Assembly: GCF_000147355.1 (NCBI RefSeq)
Contig: NC_014506.1
Location: 2,046,001-2,110,000 of the forward strand
Length of the DNA: 64,000 bases
DNA from: Sulfurimonas autotrophica DSM 16294
GTDB taxonomy: Bacteria > Campylobacterota > Campylobacteria > Campylobacterales > Sulfurimonadaceae
Direction of reading: 5' to 3'
Shown here: in pieces, positions 54,682 through 64,000 of the stretch
Numbering within the stretch: the stretch's first letter is position 1
Layout of the letters: the number at the start of each line of letters is the position of its first letter
Translations under genes and position numbers: made by a program
Notes under the pieces: generated by a model
The model's database searches: none
The model's input: only the letters and a program-made list of their open reading frames with translations
What the model was told of the DNA's origin: nothing

Positions 54682-54831
54682 TTAAAAAATATCTACAAAC
54701 ACTAAAGTCGTAGATACTCCCATTTCAATTAGTAAAAGATAAAGAAGATAGCTTACAACTAAGAATGCAATAATTTGTAAAAATAAAAATAGTATTGGTA
54801 AAATTTTTGATTTTCTTCTTCTGTCATACAT
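54682..54831 (-). CDS. Small membrane protein, 49 residues
   Basis: ATG 54831 is preceded by an excellent GGAGG site. The product has a basic start (MYDRRRKSK), then one long helix (PILFLFLQIIAFLVVSYLLYLL) and a short tail (EMGVSTTLVFVDIF). A large overlapping frame on the same strand lacks an RBS and is rejected. It is in a unit with the Bax-like gene. Function unknown. Confidence 0.62.
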   Translation of the reverse strand: MYDRRRKSKILPILFLFLQIIAFLVVSYLLYLLLIEMGVSTTLVFVDIF

Positions 54832-54954
54832 CTTGCCTCCTCCTCAATAAAATTTATTTCTTTTACATATAAGTAAGTGCCAGACCATAATAAATGACAC
54901 TTAATTGTAACTATTGTAACTGAATGAAAATAAAAGATATATAAATATCTTAAC

Positions 54955-56463
54955 TTATCTTCTTCTATAAGAGAGTGCCTCAAGCAAGTGTTCTTTTTGA
55001 ATAAGCTCCGACTTATGTAAATCTGCGATTGTACGAGCAACTTTTTGTATCTTCTTTATACTTCTGAATGAAAGTGAAAATCTGCCTATTGCCGTCTGCA
55101 GTGTTTCATAAGATTCATTATCCATCCTACAAAAAGTATCTAAATCTTTGTCCTGCAAGTGCGCATTAAATTCTCTTTGTCCGCGTTTTTTGCAAAAAAT
55201 ATGTGCTTCAACTACCATCTTATGCATCTCTTTGGATGAGAAACTCGCACAATCATTGGCATTTACATTTTGCATTACTACATTTAAATCTATTCTGTCT
55301 AAAAATGGTTCTGAGAGGCGATTTTTGTATTTTTGAATTTCTAAGTCACTGCATCTGCACTCTTTATGTAAATCTAGTAAATTTCCGCAAGGACAAGGAT
55401 TCATAGCGCCTACAAACAAAAACTTAGCTGGATATTCCACTTTGGAATTTACTCTGGAAATTCTTATTTTTGCATCCTGCATTGGTTCTCTGAGTGATTC
55501 GAGAACAGCTTTTGAAAAATGCGGCAGTTCATCAAAAAACAATATTCCATTGTTTGCAAGCCCTACTTCACCAATTTTAGCCTTGTGGCTTCCACCTCCG
55601 AAAATACTTGCCGGAGTCGAACTGTGATGTGGGTTTTTAAGTGCTCTATGGGGTTTAAATTCCGGTTCATACCCTTCTAAAACTTCAAGCTTGGCCACAT
55701 CCAAAATTTCACTCGCAGTCATCGGAGGAAGAATATAACGCAGTCTGTTTGCAATCATACTTTTACCGCATCCCGGACTTCCTTCTAAAATTATATTATG
55801 AAATCCTGCCGCTGCTATTAAAGCTGCTCTTTTTGCAACATCCTGCCCTTTTACATCTATAAAGTCTTCTGAATACTCTTTAACATAATAATATTTTTGT
55901 GCATCAATTTCATAATGGGGGTAATTAATCTCGCTTTGTTTGATATTCGGCAATGCAGTTTCTTGATTTTTGAGTATTTCTACTGCTTCTTTTAAACTTT
56001 TTACACCATAAAACGAAACATTTGGTATTTTGGAAAGCTTTTGAAGTGATTCAAAAGGCACTATTGCTTGAGATATCAGACCTTGATTAGCAAGAGAAAG
56101 TATCAAAGGGTAGAGCTGTATATTTTCTTTTACACTGCCGTCAAGCCCTAATTCTCCAAATACAAACCAGCGGCTCAAATCAACATCGCTCTCATTTAAA
56201 AGTATAAGCACTGCCATACTTAAATCAAACTGCGAACCTGATTTTGCAAGTTCAGATGGAGCGAGTAGAAATGTGATTCGTTTAGGAGGAAATGAAAATT
56301 CATTGCTCAAAAGTGCAGATTTTACCCGTTCTTTTGATTCTGTAATAGCAGTAGAGGCCATTCCTACTATAGAAAATGATGGTAAGCCTTTTGTCAATGT
56401 TGATTCTACGTCAACAACTTTGGCATCAACTCCTTCATATGTCGCACAACGAACTTTTTTCAT
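54955..56463 (-). CDS. comM: YifB/ComM family AAA+ ATPase
   Basis: A 502-residue protein with an N-terminal LON-like domain (VEGVDAKV-like, VDVESTLTKGLPSFSIVGMA), a central Mg-chelatase-like AAA+ domain (Walker A GSPGCGKSM, LFFDELPHF), and a C-terminal lid. ComM acts as a DNA helicase for branch migration in natural transformation in other bacteria. A C-terminal zinc-like CNPCPCG segment is present. Confidence 0.85.
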   Translation of the reverse strand: MKKVRCATYEGVDAKVVDVESTLTKGLPSFSIVGMASTAITESKERVKSALLSNEFSFPPKRITFLLAPSELAKSGSQFDLSMAVLILLNESDVDLSRWFVFGELGLDGSVKENIQLYPLILSLANQGLISQAIVPFESLQKLSKIPNVSFYGVKSLKEAVEILKNQETALPNIKQSEINYPHYEIDAQKYYYVKEYSEDFIDVKGQDVAKRAALIAAAGFHNIILEGSPGCGKSMIANRLRYILPPMTASEILDVAKLEVLEGYEPEFKPHRALKNPHHSSTPASIFGGGSHKAKIGEVGLANNGILFFDELPHFSKAVLESLREPMQDAKIRISRVNSKVEYPAKFLFVGAMNPCPCGNLLDLHKECRCSDLEIQKYKNRLSEPFLDRIDLNVVMQNVNANDCASFSSKEMHKMVVEAHIFCKKRGQREFNAHLQDKDLDTFCRMDNESYETLQTAIGRFSLSFRSIKKIQKVARTIADLHKSELIQKEHLLEALSYRRR

Positions 56464-56540
56464 AGAACCAACCTTCTTTTAGTTGGTTCAATAGTAGCTA
56501 ATTACTTTAGATGTAAGGAATAAAATGACAATTTGTCATA

Positions 56541-57065
56541 TTATTTAGCGTGCTTCTTCTCTTTTTGCATTCTTTTATACTCTTTTTCAAACTTCTTACG
56601 ACGAGCATAGGAGAGTTTATCTATAAAAAGTATCCCCTCTAAATGATCCATTTCATGCTGGATTGCTATAGCTAAAAGCCCATCTGCATCTAGTGTTTTC
56701 GTATTGCCATATCTGTCTTGATAGTTTATAACAACATTATCATAACGTTTGATATCTTCATAAAATTGAGGAACACTCAAACATCCCTCTTGGTAAGTTG
56801 TCTCACCGCTTTTATGTGTCATTACCGGATTGATTATTTCAAGCAAGTTTTCAGGAGGCTGCTCACCGTCTTCATCCGGGACATTTAAAATAAGTGCCCG
56901 AATTGGATACGCAACCTGAATTGCGGCGAGTCCTATACCGTTTGTATTTATCATTAATGGATTCATCGCATCTAAAAGTTTATGTAAAGAGGCATCAAAT
57001 TCTTTGACTTCACAAGATTTTTTTCTTAATGTTTTATCCGGGTATTCAACTATATTTAACTTCAT
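56541..57065 (-). CDS. def: Peptide deformylase
   Basis: A 174-residue metal hydrolase that removes formyl from nascent proteins. Motifs are GIGLAAIQV (with variation from GxGLAAxQ), EGCLSVP and QHEMDHLEG, holding the metal Cys and two His. The start ATG 57065 follows AAGAA-like purines. It is in the def-GGDEF-clpP-tig unit. Confidence 0.94.
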   Translation of the reverse strand: MKLNIVEYPDKTLRKKSCEVKEFDASLHKLLDAMNPLMINTNGIGLAAIQVAYPIRALILNVPDEDGEQPPENLLEIINPVMTHKSGETTYQEGCLSVPQFYEDIKRYDNVVINYQDRYGNTKTLDADGLLAIAIQHEMDHLEGILFIDKLSYARRKKFEKEYKRMQKEKKHAK

Positions 57066-57087
57066 ATTCTAAAAATATTTCCTGTTC

Positions 57088-58134
57088 TTATGATCTTAAT
57101 GAAACGGCATAATTCATACTTTTTTGCTCATAAGCTTTTTGTATGCCGTCCATTGCGCTTACCACTATCTCTTCAACGGAATGTTCAGAATCTATATTTG
57201 TCACACCGATAGAAATTTTCAACTGAATCTCTCTGTCTGCCAAAAAGAAGTTAGAGTTTGAGACCAAATCACATAATCTTTCACTTGCTTTTTTAGCACT
57301 CTCTATATCTGTATGCTTTAGCAGCATTGCAAAAACACCGTTTCCATAATGAGCAACTATATCGCTTCGTCTTGACGTTTTTAAAAGAAGTCTGGCGATT
57401 GTTCTTGTCATCAGCAAAATCGCTTTATCATTATTTACACTTTTTTTAAGCTCACGGGAAAGTTCTATCATAATAAGCGAACTCTTATGATTAAACTCTT
57501 TAATAAGCCCAATTTCCTGCTCAATTTTGGTGAGCAGATAGCGTTTATTGTAAACACCGAATTTATTGTCAAATATAGTCTCATTCTCAACACTTTTAAC
57601 AATCTTGGCAGTGTCGTCATAGATAGTTTTCATTTGAGAACTTTGTGTTTTCAGAATTGAATTAAGCTTGGAAACATCCCCTTCTAAAATATCAATAACA
57701 TTCAATGTTGCTTTGACTTCTGGTGTACTCTCAAGCTCTTTTTTTCTTTTTTCTAAAATTTTTGTCATCAAAGACATGTTTTTATAAAGGTTAGCAGTAA
57801 CGGTGAGTATACTTTTTATTGAAGTGAAACCCTGTTTAAGGTTTTGTTCTAAAAGAATAGTGCTTTCATCATCATTATTCTCTTCAAGTTCTAAAATTGA
57901 ATGGATCTGTTTACGAAGATTTTCACTCTTATCTTCTAGTAATCTGTCAAAATAGAGTGAAAAGTTGTTTGGAGTAGGCGGTAAATTATCTGCAATGAGT
58001 GCATTTAAAACCTCTTTTGCATAAATTTCAATATCGCTAGAAGAACTGTCAATATCCAAACTTTTTATAGCCGGTGATTTTCCATTAGATCCCTCAAGAC
58101 TTTTTTTTGCTCTCGTTTTCATAACACCTGCCAT
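57088..58134 (-). CDS. GGDEF-domain protein, probably degenerate
   Basis: A 348-residue protein. The N-terminal half is helical (residues 30-170) with no known domain. The C-terminal GGDEF-like domain has YGNGVFAM where active enzymes read GGDEF/GGEEF, so diguanylate cyclase activity is doubtful and a binding or scaffold role is likely. It sits between clpP and def in a housekeeping unit. Confidence 0.75.
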   Translation of the reverse strand: MAGVMKTRAKKSLEGSNGKSPAIKSLDIDSSSSDIEIYAKEVLNALIADNLPPTPNNFSLYFDRLLEDKSENLRKQIHSILELEENNDDESTILLEQNLKQGFTSIKSILTVTANLYKNMSLMTKILEKRKKELESTPEVKATLNVIDILEGDVSKLNSILKTQSSQMKTIYDDTAKIVKSVENETIFDNKFGVYNKRYLLTKIEQEIGLIKEFNHKSSLIMIELSRELKKSVNNDKAILLMTRTIARLLLKTSRRSDIVAHYGNGVFAMLLKHTDIESAKKASERLCDLVSNSNFFLADREIQLKISIGVTNIDSEHSVEEIVVSAMDGIQKAYEQKSMNYAVSLRS

Positions 58135-58143
58135 ACTAACTCC

Positions 58144-58734
58144 TTACTCTTTGTCGTTTTTTACTAAAACTTCATCAATCATACCATAATCTTTTGCCTC
58201 TGCGGCACTCATAAAGTTATCACGGTCTGTATCTGCTTCGATTGTTTTAATGTTTTGTCCGGTATTTTTAGCCAATATTCCATTGAGTTCTTTTTTCATA
58301 CGGAGAATTTCTTCTGCCTGAATTGCAATATCCGTTGCCTGACCCTGAGCACCACCCAAAGGTTGGTGAATCATAATTCTTGCATGAGGAAGAGCATAGC
58401 GCTTTCCTTTTTCACCACAAGAGAGTAAAAAAGCTCCCATTGATGCGGCTTGTCCTATACAAATAGTAGCCACATGTGGACGAATATAGTTCATCGTATC
58501 AAAAATAGCCAGTCCTGCAGTTACAACTCCACCTGGAGAGTTGATATAAAAATAGATATCTTTTTCAGGGTCTTCTGCTTCAAGGAATAAAAACTGCGCA
58601 ACAATAGTTGAAGCAACAGCGTCATTTACTTCTCCGCTGAGCATAACGATTCTGTCTTTTAAAAGACGAGAATAGATATCGTAAGAACGCTCACCGCGTC
58701 CTGTTTTTTCAACTACATAAGGAATGTAACTCAT
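58144..58734 (-). CDS. clpP: ATP-dependent Clp protease proteolytic subunit
   Basis: A 196-residue serine protease. Ser98 in QAASMGAF and His123 in MIHQPLGG are the catalytic pair, and Asp lies near 172. It pairs with ClpA or ClpX chaperones encoded elsewhere. It begins 3 nt after the tig stop. Confidence 0.96.
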   Translation of the reverse strand: MSYIPYVVEKTGRGERSYDIYSRLLKDRIVMLSGEVNDAVASTIVAQFLFLEAEDPEKDIYFYINSPGGVVTAGLAIFDTMNYIRPHVATICIGQAASMGAFLLSCGEKGKRYALPHARIMIHQPLGGAQGQATDIAIQAEEILRMKKELNGILAKNTGQNIKTIEADTDRDNFMSAAEAKDYGMIDEVLVKNDKE

Positions 58735-58737
58735 GGC

Positions 58738-60036
58738 TTACGCTTCTACTTTTTCATTTAAAAGTGTTGTTAAAACTTTGTCTTCTACCATTGACATTTG
58801 GATAGCAGGAAGGTATCCGGCATCTTTATAATGCTCATATGCTTTTTGAGGATCTTGACCTGTTTGCATTGCTTCAAAGTAGATAGTCTGCATAACTTCT
58901 TGTTCTTCAACTTTTACACCAAGTTCTTGTGCTAATGCATCTATGATAAATGTAGCTTTTACACTTTTCATTGCATCATCACGGAAACTTTCACGAAGCT
59001 CTTCTAATTTTTCAGGATTTTCACGAAGTTCTTTAATTTCATCTTCACTCATTTGAGATGCTTTTTTATTGACCGCCATATCAATCTCTTGATCTACAAC
59101 AAATTCCGGTAAATCAAAATCAATTTTTTCAACTAATATCTCTAAAAGTTTCGGCTTTAACTCTTCATTGTAAAGCTTTGTAAGTTTTTCCTGCTCAAGC
59201 GCTTTTTTAACTTCTTCTTTTAGCTTATCAAGTGTTGCATCTTCTTCACCAGGAAGCAGTTTTTTTGCAAGTTCATCGTCTATAACAACATCGTCTTTCA
59301 CTTTAACGCCGTTGACTTTTACTTTAAACTCTGCATCTTTTCCGGCCAATGTATCTGAACCATAATTCTCTGGGAAAGTTACATTAATAGTCACTTCTTC
59401 GTCTCTTTTTACACCGATGAGCTGATCTTCAAATCCCGGAATAAATTGACCTGAACCAAGTTTAAGTTCAAAATTCTCAGCAGCACCGCCTTCAAAAGCT
59501 TCTCCACCTATAAAACCTTCAAAATCAATAACAGCAGTATCACCCTCTTTCATTTTGCGGTTGCGTTTGATGTCAACTAAAGGTGCCTGATTTTCAGCTA
59601 TCTCTTTAATTCTTTCTTCAACTTCTTTGTCCGTTACTTCAGGCTTTTTAAAATCAGGAACTAAAGATTTAACATCAGCCAAATCAATTTGAGGACGCAT
59701 AGCAACTTTAATAGCCACTTCGATTTTATCATCACTCTTGTCAAATTTAGAAATAGTCGGCTCACCAATCAAAGATGCATTGTCAATACTCAATTCTTCT
59801 AAACCTTTTGCAAGAACCTCACGAAGTGCTTCAGCTTCAGCATCTTCAACAAGTTTTTCACCATATTGCTTTTTGATGATAGCAACAGGAACTTTTCCTT
59901 TACGGAAACCTTGAACATTAGCAGTTTTAGAAAGTTGTTTCGCAATTTTTTCTATATTTGCATTTACCTCATCTATAGAGATTGTAGCTTCAATTTGAGC
60001 ATTTGCACCATTAATTTTGTTTGATTTGATTTCCAT
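58738..60036 (-). CDS. tig: Trigger factor
   Basis: A 432-residue ribosome-bound chaperone. The ribosome-binding loop is GFRKGKVP (residues about 43-50), an FKBP-like PPIase domain covers about 150-245 (GDTAVIDFEGF), and a C-terminal helical domain follows. The ATG at 60036 with AAAGGAAA upstream is chosen over TTG 60039. It is the first gene of the tig-clpP-GGDEF-def unit. Confidence 0.95.
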   Translation of the reverse strand: MEIKSNKINGANAQIEATISIDEVNANIEKIAKQLSKTANVQGFRKGKVPVAIIKKQYGEKLVEDAEAEALREVLAKGLEELSIDNASLIGEPTISKFDKSDDKIEVAIKVAMRPQIDLADVKSLVPDFKKPEVTDKEVEERIKEIAENQAPLVDIKRNRKMKEGDTAVIDFEGFIGGEAFEGGAAENFELKLGSGQFIPGFEDQLIGVKRDEEVTINVTFPENYGSDTLAGKDAEFKVKVNGVKVKDDVVIDDELAKKLLPGEEDATLDKLKEEVKKALEQEKLTKLYNEELKPKLLEILVEKIDFDLPEFVVDQEIDMAVNKKASQMSEDEIKELRENPEKLEELRESFRDDAMKSVKATFIIDALAQELGVKVEEQEVMQTIYFEAMQTGQDPQKAYEHYKDAGYLPAIQMSMVEDKVLTTLLNEKVEA

Positions 60037-60119
60037 CAATTTCCTTTTATTTGTATTATTAGTATAATATTCATACTATTATTTTATATAATCATACCAA
60101 AAATGTGCTTTTTTTGCGA

Positions 60120-60578
60120 TTAATTTTTGCATAAATTTGGTTTGAAATTTAAAATAAGTATCCATAAAACAGCAAAATCTATCATCACATCGGCAAAATT
60201 AAAAACAGCAAAGTCAAATCCGCAGTGCCAATAAACCATATCTACAACACCGTCATGAATAAATCTGTCATAAATATTTGAAAAAGCACCCCCAAGAAGT
60301 ATCCCACCGGGCAGGGCATAACATATTTTTTTGAGATACAATATATAGGCAAAAACACCACTCACAAGCAGAAGTTGAATATATTTTAAATACTCGTCTA
60401 AAAAAGCAAACATTGAAAAGGCTACACCTTTGTTGTAGACAAGTATCAAATCAATACAATCCGTATAATAACGGAAACCTTCAACAAATAAAGCCTTAAT
60501 ATTTTGATCGATTATAAACACGCCTGCCAAACTAAAAAGTAAAATGGCAGACAAGCGCAACATTTTATTATTATTCAT
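60120..60578 (-). CDS. lspA: Lipoprotein signal peptidase
   Basis: A 152-residue aspartyl protease with four helices that cleaves lipoprotein signal peptides. The catalytic Asps lie in SNIYDRF/DGVVDM and [16 protein letters not shown] matches the conserved D-x(2)-K region near the N-terminus. Its start overlaps the glmM stop by 8 nt. Confidence 0.93.
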   Translation of the reverse strand: MNNNKMLRLSAILLFSLAGVFIIDQNIKALFVEGFRYYTDCIDLILVYNKGVAFSMFAFLDEYLKYIQLLLVSGVFAYILYLKKICYALPGGILLGGAFSNIYDRFIHDGVVDMVYWHCGFDFAVFNFADVMIDFAVLWILILNFKPNLCKN

Positions 60579-61911
60579 TTAAAGCTGTCGTAAAAAAGTC
60601 TACTATTTCATCCATTTTTTCATTCATAATCTCTCGCTCTTTACACTCTAAAAGAACTCTCAATTTGTTCTCTGTACCTGAGTAGCGAATCAAATGACGT
60701 ATGCCCTCATCCTCTAAAGCATGAAGCTTTTCATCCAGTGAAGCGATTTCACTCAAAGGCTTTTTTGTCTTTACATGTAAGTTCACCAGCTTCTGCGGAT
60801 ACAAAGGGAATGGACGTAAAAGCTCTGATGCCGCTTTTTTCTTATCAATAAGCAGCGCAAGCACTTGAAGTGCAGCCACAAGCCCGTCACCCGTTTTTGC
60901 ATAATCATTTATAATAATATGCCCGCTCTGCTCGCCGCCAAAGTTAATATCCTGCTTTTTCATAATCTCCAAAACATGTTTATCACCGACATCTGAACGA
61001 TAGAGTTTCAATTCATGCTCTTGCATATAGTCTTCAAGCCCCTGATTGCTCATAACAGTTGCAACAATACCCTCGCCTTTAAGTTTGTTCTGTTCGTGCA
61101 GATGCACGCCAAGTGCACCCAAAAGCTGGTCGCCGTCTACAACTTCACCTTTTTCATCCACAACAACAAGTCTGTCGGCATCACCGTCAAGTCCTATGCC
61201 CAAATCAGCTCTATACTTTACAACACAATTACATAAATCTTTTGTATGCAAGGCCCCGCAGTCTTCATTAATATTAAAACCGTTTGGTTTGTCATGCAGC
61301 ACAATCACCTCAGCACCCAGCTCTTCTAAAACCGTCGGACCAACCTTATAAGCTGCACCGTTTGCCGTATCAAGCACTATACGTATTCCTTGTAGTGTCA
61401 TATGTACGGGGAAAGAGTTTTTCAGCTGTACTATATAGCGCCCTATAACATCATCAATGCGTTTTGCTTTCCCTATTGCCTTGCCTGTAACCTGGGATTT
61501 ATTGAGCAGTGCATCATCAAAATATATATTTTCGATCTCTTGCTCAATTCCAGAAGAAAATTTATCTCCTCGTCCATTAAAGAACTTTATACCGTTATCT
61601 TCATAAGAGTTATGCGAAGCCGAAATCATAATTCCCGCATCACAACGCATATTTTCCGTTATGTAAGCAATAGCAGGCGTAGGCATAGGACCAACTTCAA
61701 TAACATCATACCCGACAGCCGTCAAACCACTCACAATGGCATTTTCTATCATATAACCGCTGCGCCGTGTATCTTTTCCAACCAATATTCTATTCGTCAC
61801 AGCAGAAGATTTTAGATAAATCCCCGCAGCCATAGCCACCTTCATAGCAACCGAAGCACTTAAAAAAGAACCCGCCTCACCTCTCACACCATCAGTACCA
61901 AATAGTTTCAT
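60571..61911 (-). CDS. glmM: Phosphoglucosamine mutase
   Basis: A 446-residue enzyme making glucosamine-1-phosphate for peptidoglycan and [16 protein letters not shown] holds the active serine, DGDADR the metal-binding loop, GEQSGHI the sugar loop, and [11 protein letters not shown] the phosphate loop. ATG 61911 is preceded by GGAG. It is paired with lspA. Confidence 0.95.
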   Translation of the reverse strand: MKLFGTDGVRGEAGSFLSASVAMKVAMAAGIYLKSSAVTNRILVGKDTRRSGYMIENAIVSGLTAVGYDVIEVGPMPTPAIAYITENMRCDAGIMISASHNSYEDNGIKFFNGRGDKFSSGIEQEIENIYFDDALLNKSQVTGKAIGKAKRIDDVIGRYIVQLKNSFPVHMTLQGIRIVLDTANGAAYKVGPTVLEELGAEVIVLHDKPNGFNINEDCGALHTKDLCNCVVKYRADLGIGLDGDADRLVVVDEKGEVVDGDQLLGALGVHLHEQNKLKGEGIVATVMSNQGLEDYMQEHELKLYRSDVGDKHVLEIMKKQDINFGGEQSGHIIINDYAKTGDGLVAALQVLALLIDKKKAASELLRPFPLYPQKLVNLHVKTKKPLSEIASLDEKLHALEDEGIRHLIRYSGTENKLRVLLECKEREIMNEKMDEIVDFFTTALNE

Positions 61912-61974
61912 ATTCACTCCACCCATATTTTATAAAATATCTTCATTTTATTATAGTAGTTTACACAAAGGATT

Positions 61975-62019
61975 AAAAAAAGAGACTCAGACCAAAGGGA
62001 GGATTCGCTCTCTTTTTTT
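61975..62019. repeat. Hairpin carrying a dispersed repeat (copy 2)
   Basis: A perfect 11-bp stem AAAAAAAGAGA (61975-61985) and TCTCTTTTTTT (62009-62019) closes a 23-nt loop. The loop CTCAGACCAAAGGGAGGATTC is nearly the same as the loop at 29491-29527 read on the minus strand. It lies between divergent glmM and rpsT, where a terminator is not expected. Confidence 0.65.
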
Positions 62020-62132
62020 CAGCCTTTTTGTAAACGGTTGTCTTAATTTGAGCCATTTTACCACCCTTTAACTTAATTTTAATTATTTTTAAGGTAATAT
62101 TTCGCACTTAAATTCCAAAAAGGACTCATTAA

Positions 62133-62393
62133 ATGGCAAATCACAAGTCATCAATTAAGAGAATTCGCCAGACACTCGTTCGTACTGAACGTAATCGTTT
62201 CTATAGAACTCGTCTTAAAAATATCGTAAAAACAGTTAGTTCAGCAGTTGAAGCTGGAAACAAAGAAGAAGCACAGGCAGCATTTAAAGTTGCAAACCAA
62301 CAAATTCATAAATTTGTAAGCAAAGGTATCTTAAAAAAAGAAACTGCTGCTAGAAAAGTAAGTCGTCTACACAAAACTGTAAACGCAATATAA
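62133..62393 (+). CDS. rpsT: Ribosomal protein S20
   Basis: An 86-residue basic protein that binds 16S rRNA in the 30S subunit. It begins [13 protein letters not shown], as in S20. AAAAGGA precedes the ATG. It is followed 12 nt later by prfA, a common pairing in Campylobacterota. Confidence 0.96.
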   Translation: MANHKSSIKRIRQTLVRTERNRFYRTRLKNIVKTVSSAVEAGNKEEAQAAFKVANQQIHKFVSKGILKKETAARKVSRLHKTVNAI

Positions 62394-62405
62394 GGTAAGC
62401 TACAA

Positions 62406-63473
62406 ATGCTAGCAGATAAACTTACACCGTTTATCAACCGCTATAACGAACTTAGCGAAATGCTAAGTTCACCTGACATAACCTCTGACATCAAACGAAT
62501 GACAGAACTCTCAAAAGAACAATCTTCACTTTTACCTATCGTTGAAAAAACAAAAGAATACAAAGCACTCATAGAAGAAATCAGTGATTCAAAAGAGATG
62601 CTTTCAGACCCGGAAATGGGCGATATGGCAAAAGAAGAGCTTAAAGAACTAGAACCACAGGTACCCCTCATAGAAGAAGAGATAAAAATGCTTCTCCTGC
62701 CAAAAGACCCTAACGATGATAGAAATATCATCGTAGAACTTCGAGCAGGTGCCGGTGGCGATGAAGCAGCCATCTTTGTTGGAGACTTGTTTGATGCTTA
62801 TACGCGTTATGCTGATTTAAAAGGGTGGAAAATAGAACTCATGAGCAGTTCACCATCTGATGCAGGCGGATATAAAGAGGTTGTAGCACTTATAAAGGGT
62901 GAACAGGTTTATTCACGGTTGAAATACGAAGGCGGAACACACCGTGTTCAGCGTGTACCACAAACAGAAAGTCAAGGACGCGTACATACCTCGGCTATTA
63001 CCGTAGCCGTTATGCCTGAAGTAGATGATGTCGAAATTGAAATTAATGAAAATGATTTAAAGATTGATGTTATGCGTTCATCAGGATGCGGCGGGCAGTC
63101 TGTCAACACTACCGATTCGGCTGTTCGTATTACTCACCTGCCATCAGGGCTCGTTGTAACCAATCAAGATCAAAAATCACAGCATAAAAACAGAGAAAAA
63201 GCAATGAAGGTTTTAAAAGCAAGATTGTATGACCTTCAAATGCAAGAAGCCCAGGCCGAAGATGCTGCACAGCGTGCCGCACAAGTAGGTACCGGTGACA
63301 GAAGTGGAAGAATTAGAACGTATAATTATCCACAAAACCGTATCAGTGATCATAGAATCAACTTAACGCTTTACCGCTTAAATGAAATTATGAGCGGCGG
63401 TCTGCTCGATGAAATCATTGAACCGCTCATCGCTGATCATCAAGCCAAAATTGTAGAAGCAGCAGGACTGTAA
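62406..63473 (+). CDS. prfA: Peptide chain release factor 1
   Basis: A 355-residue RF1 that ends translation at UAA and [17 protein letters not shown] holds the GGQ loop that is methylated in bacteria. The recognition PxT-like region lies at [18 protein letters not shown]. Full length. It is convergent with dapF. Confidence 0.96.
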   Translation: MLADKLTPFINRYNELSEMLSSPDITSDIKRMTELSKEQSSLLPIVEKTKEYKALIEEISDSKEMLSDPEMGDMAKEELKELEPQVPLIEEEIKMLLLPKDPNDDRNIIVELRAGAGGDEAAIFVGDLFDAYTRYADLKGWKIELMSSSPSDAGGYKEVVALIKGEQVYSRLKYEGGTHRVQRVPQTESQGRVHTSAITVAVMPEVDDVEIEINENDLKIDVMRSSGCGGQSVNTTDSAVRITHLPSGLVVTNQDQKSQHKNREKAMKVLKARLYDLQMQEAQAEDAAQRAAQVGTGDRSGRIRTYNYPQNRISDHRINLTLYRLNEIMSGGLLDEIIEPLIADHQAKIVEAAGL

Positions 63474-63478
63474 AACGT

Positions 63479-63607
63479 CTTTACATGTAAAGCTTTAACG
63501 CTTTTTTGCTCTTCGGAAGCAAGGTTTTAACCTTACCTTTGAGGCTTAAAAGTTGCACAGCCCAGACTAAAGTCTGGGTTCCGATAACTTCATAAGCTTA
63601 CATGTAA
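63479..63607. repeat. Intergenic hairpins and repeat copy B between prfA and dapF
   Basis: The 143-nt gap holds the 14-bp palindrome CTTTACATGTAAAG (63479-63492); a second copy of the TTCGGAAGC...GGCTT repeat (63512-63549) with AAGGTT/AACCTT inside; the perfect hairpin CCCAGACT-AA-AGTCTGGG (63561-63578); and TTACATGTAA at 63598-63607. One of these hairpins probably ends both genes. No ORF is seen. Confidence 0.65.
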
Positions 63608-63616
63608 CCAAACAAC

Positions 63617-64000
63617 CTAAACGTCCCACTCCGTCTCAAAAGTCTTCTTCACACGCCCTTTAAAAGTAATGGTTTTTCCATTATAGCCCAAATAAAGCGT
63701 ATCACCGCTTGTCGGATAAACTTCTATATTATTTTGCACATTTCCCTCTTTATAAGCTCTGTAAAAACAAGCAGCCATTCCCGTGCCGCAGGCTAATGTC
63801 TCGTCCTCTACTCCGCGCTCATAAGTACGAACTCTTAAATTACCGTCTTCTATATACATAATATTTACATTTGCGTTATAAACATAACGAAGCTCACGTG
63901 CCTCCTCTGTATCAAACTCTTTTATATTGTCGGTATATCGTACCAAATGTGGTACGCCTGTATTTATCAGCCACCAGTTATGCCCGTCAAATTCTATTTC
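63617..64000 (-). CDS. dapF: Diaminopimelate epimerase (C-terminal part, partial)
   Basis: The 3' part of dapF, open to the window edge: 127 codons (about half of the 250-residue family) plus stop. NTGVPHLV is the DapF N-to-C hinge region, and DETLACGTGMAAC holds the catalytic cysteine of the C-terminal lobe. It converts LL- to meso-diaminopimelate for peptidoglycan and lysine. The first catalytic Cys would lie upstream of the window. Confidence 0.9.
   Translation of the reverse strand, partial: EIEFDGHNWWLINTGVPHLVRYTDNIKEFDTEEARELRYVYNANVNIMYIEDGNLRVRTYERGVEDETLACGTGMAACFYRAYKEGNVQNNIEVYPTSGDTLYLGYNGKTITFKGRVKKTFETEWDV

Noticed and set aside
54759-55040. A 93-residue minus-strand frame overlapping the start of the comM 3' end
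   Set aside because: It overlaps the better supported 49-residue gene and comM, and has no ribosome site.

Overview
This 64 kb AT-rich window looks like chromosome of a sulfur-oxidising Campylobacterota (epsilonproteobacterium) close to Sulfurimonas. The evidence is a soxCDYZ cluster, NifS/NifU-type housekeeping Fe-S assembly, many c-di-GMP and chemotaxis proteins, and Campylobacterota-like gene neighbourhoods (DUF234, DUF493, NIT-domain sensors). No rRNA, tRNA, CRISPR array, prophage or IS transposase was seen.

Positions 1-10.4 kb form a metal (probably copper) homeostasis and redox island. It holds a CopZ-like metallochaperone (cut by the window edge), a Met-rich YtkA/FixH-like exported protein, a decayed CopA-type multicopper oxidase, a SHOCT protein with a P1B copper ATPase, a beta-CASP RNase, a GMC oxidoreductase with its Gluconate_2-dh3-like subunit, DoxX with an FMN glutamate-synthase-like protein, and a secreted protein with six KCG motifs. 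Six promoters in this island share one box: two ACACA-like repeats 11 bp apart, ending exactly 9 nt before a TATAAT-like -10. This suggests one OmpR-type activator regulon and is the most striking finding in the window.

Positions 10.4-28.3 kb hold a second P-type ATPase, a DUF234 protein, a small hydrolase, and a signalling block: FIST-GGDEF, ABC-F, hemerythrin-NIT-GGDEF, NIT-MCP-CZB, EAL-HDOD and an OmpR/HisKA pair. A GEMM-I (c-di-GMP) riboswitch precedes the MCP gene, which appears to be in an operon with the hemerythrin-GGDEF gene, so c-di-GMP may feed back on both. DbpA helicase and a TrmH methyltransferase also lie here.

Positions 28.3-36.4 kb hold nifU and nifS separated by an array of hairpins, then leuC-mobA, moaC-DUF493 with a coiled-coil protein, a DUF2231 membrane protein, and a compact probable toxin-antitoxin pair whose 45-residue first gene is very short. 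Positions 36.6-41.6 kb are soxC-soxD-soxY-soxZ with a MOSC protein and a DUF302-like lipoprotein; SoxXA and SoxB are absent here.

Positions 41.6-64 kb are mostly housekeeping on the minus strand: DUF4395, aroC, rnc, rnhA, a LapB-like TPR protein, YeiH, and ccoG with a catalytically dead resolvase-like regulator. metH is on the plus strand. Then come sodB, a Bax-like glucosaminidase, a 49-residue membrane protein, comM, def, a GGDEF protein, clpP, tig, lspA and glmM, followed by rpsT-prfA and the 3' part of dapF. The palindrome TTACATGTAA occurs 12 times across the window, far above chance, and several hairpin-bearing intergenic repeats occur in two copies each.
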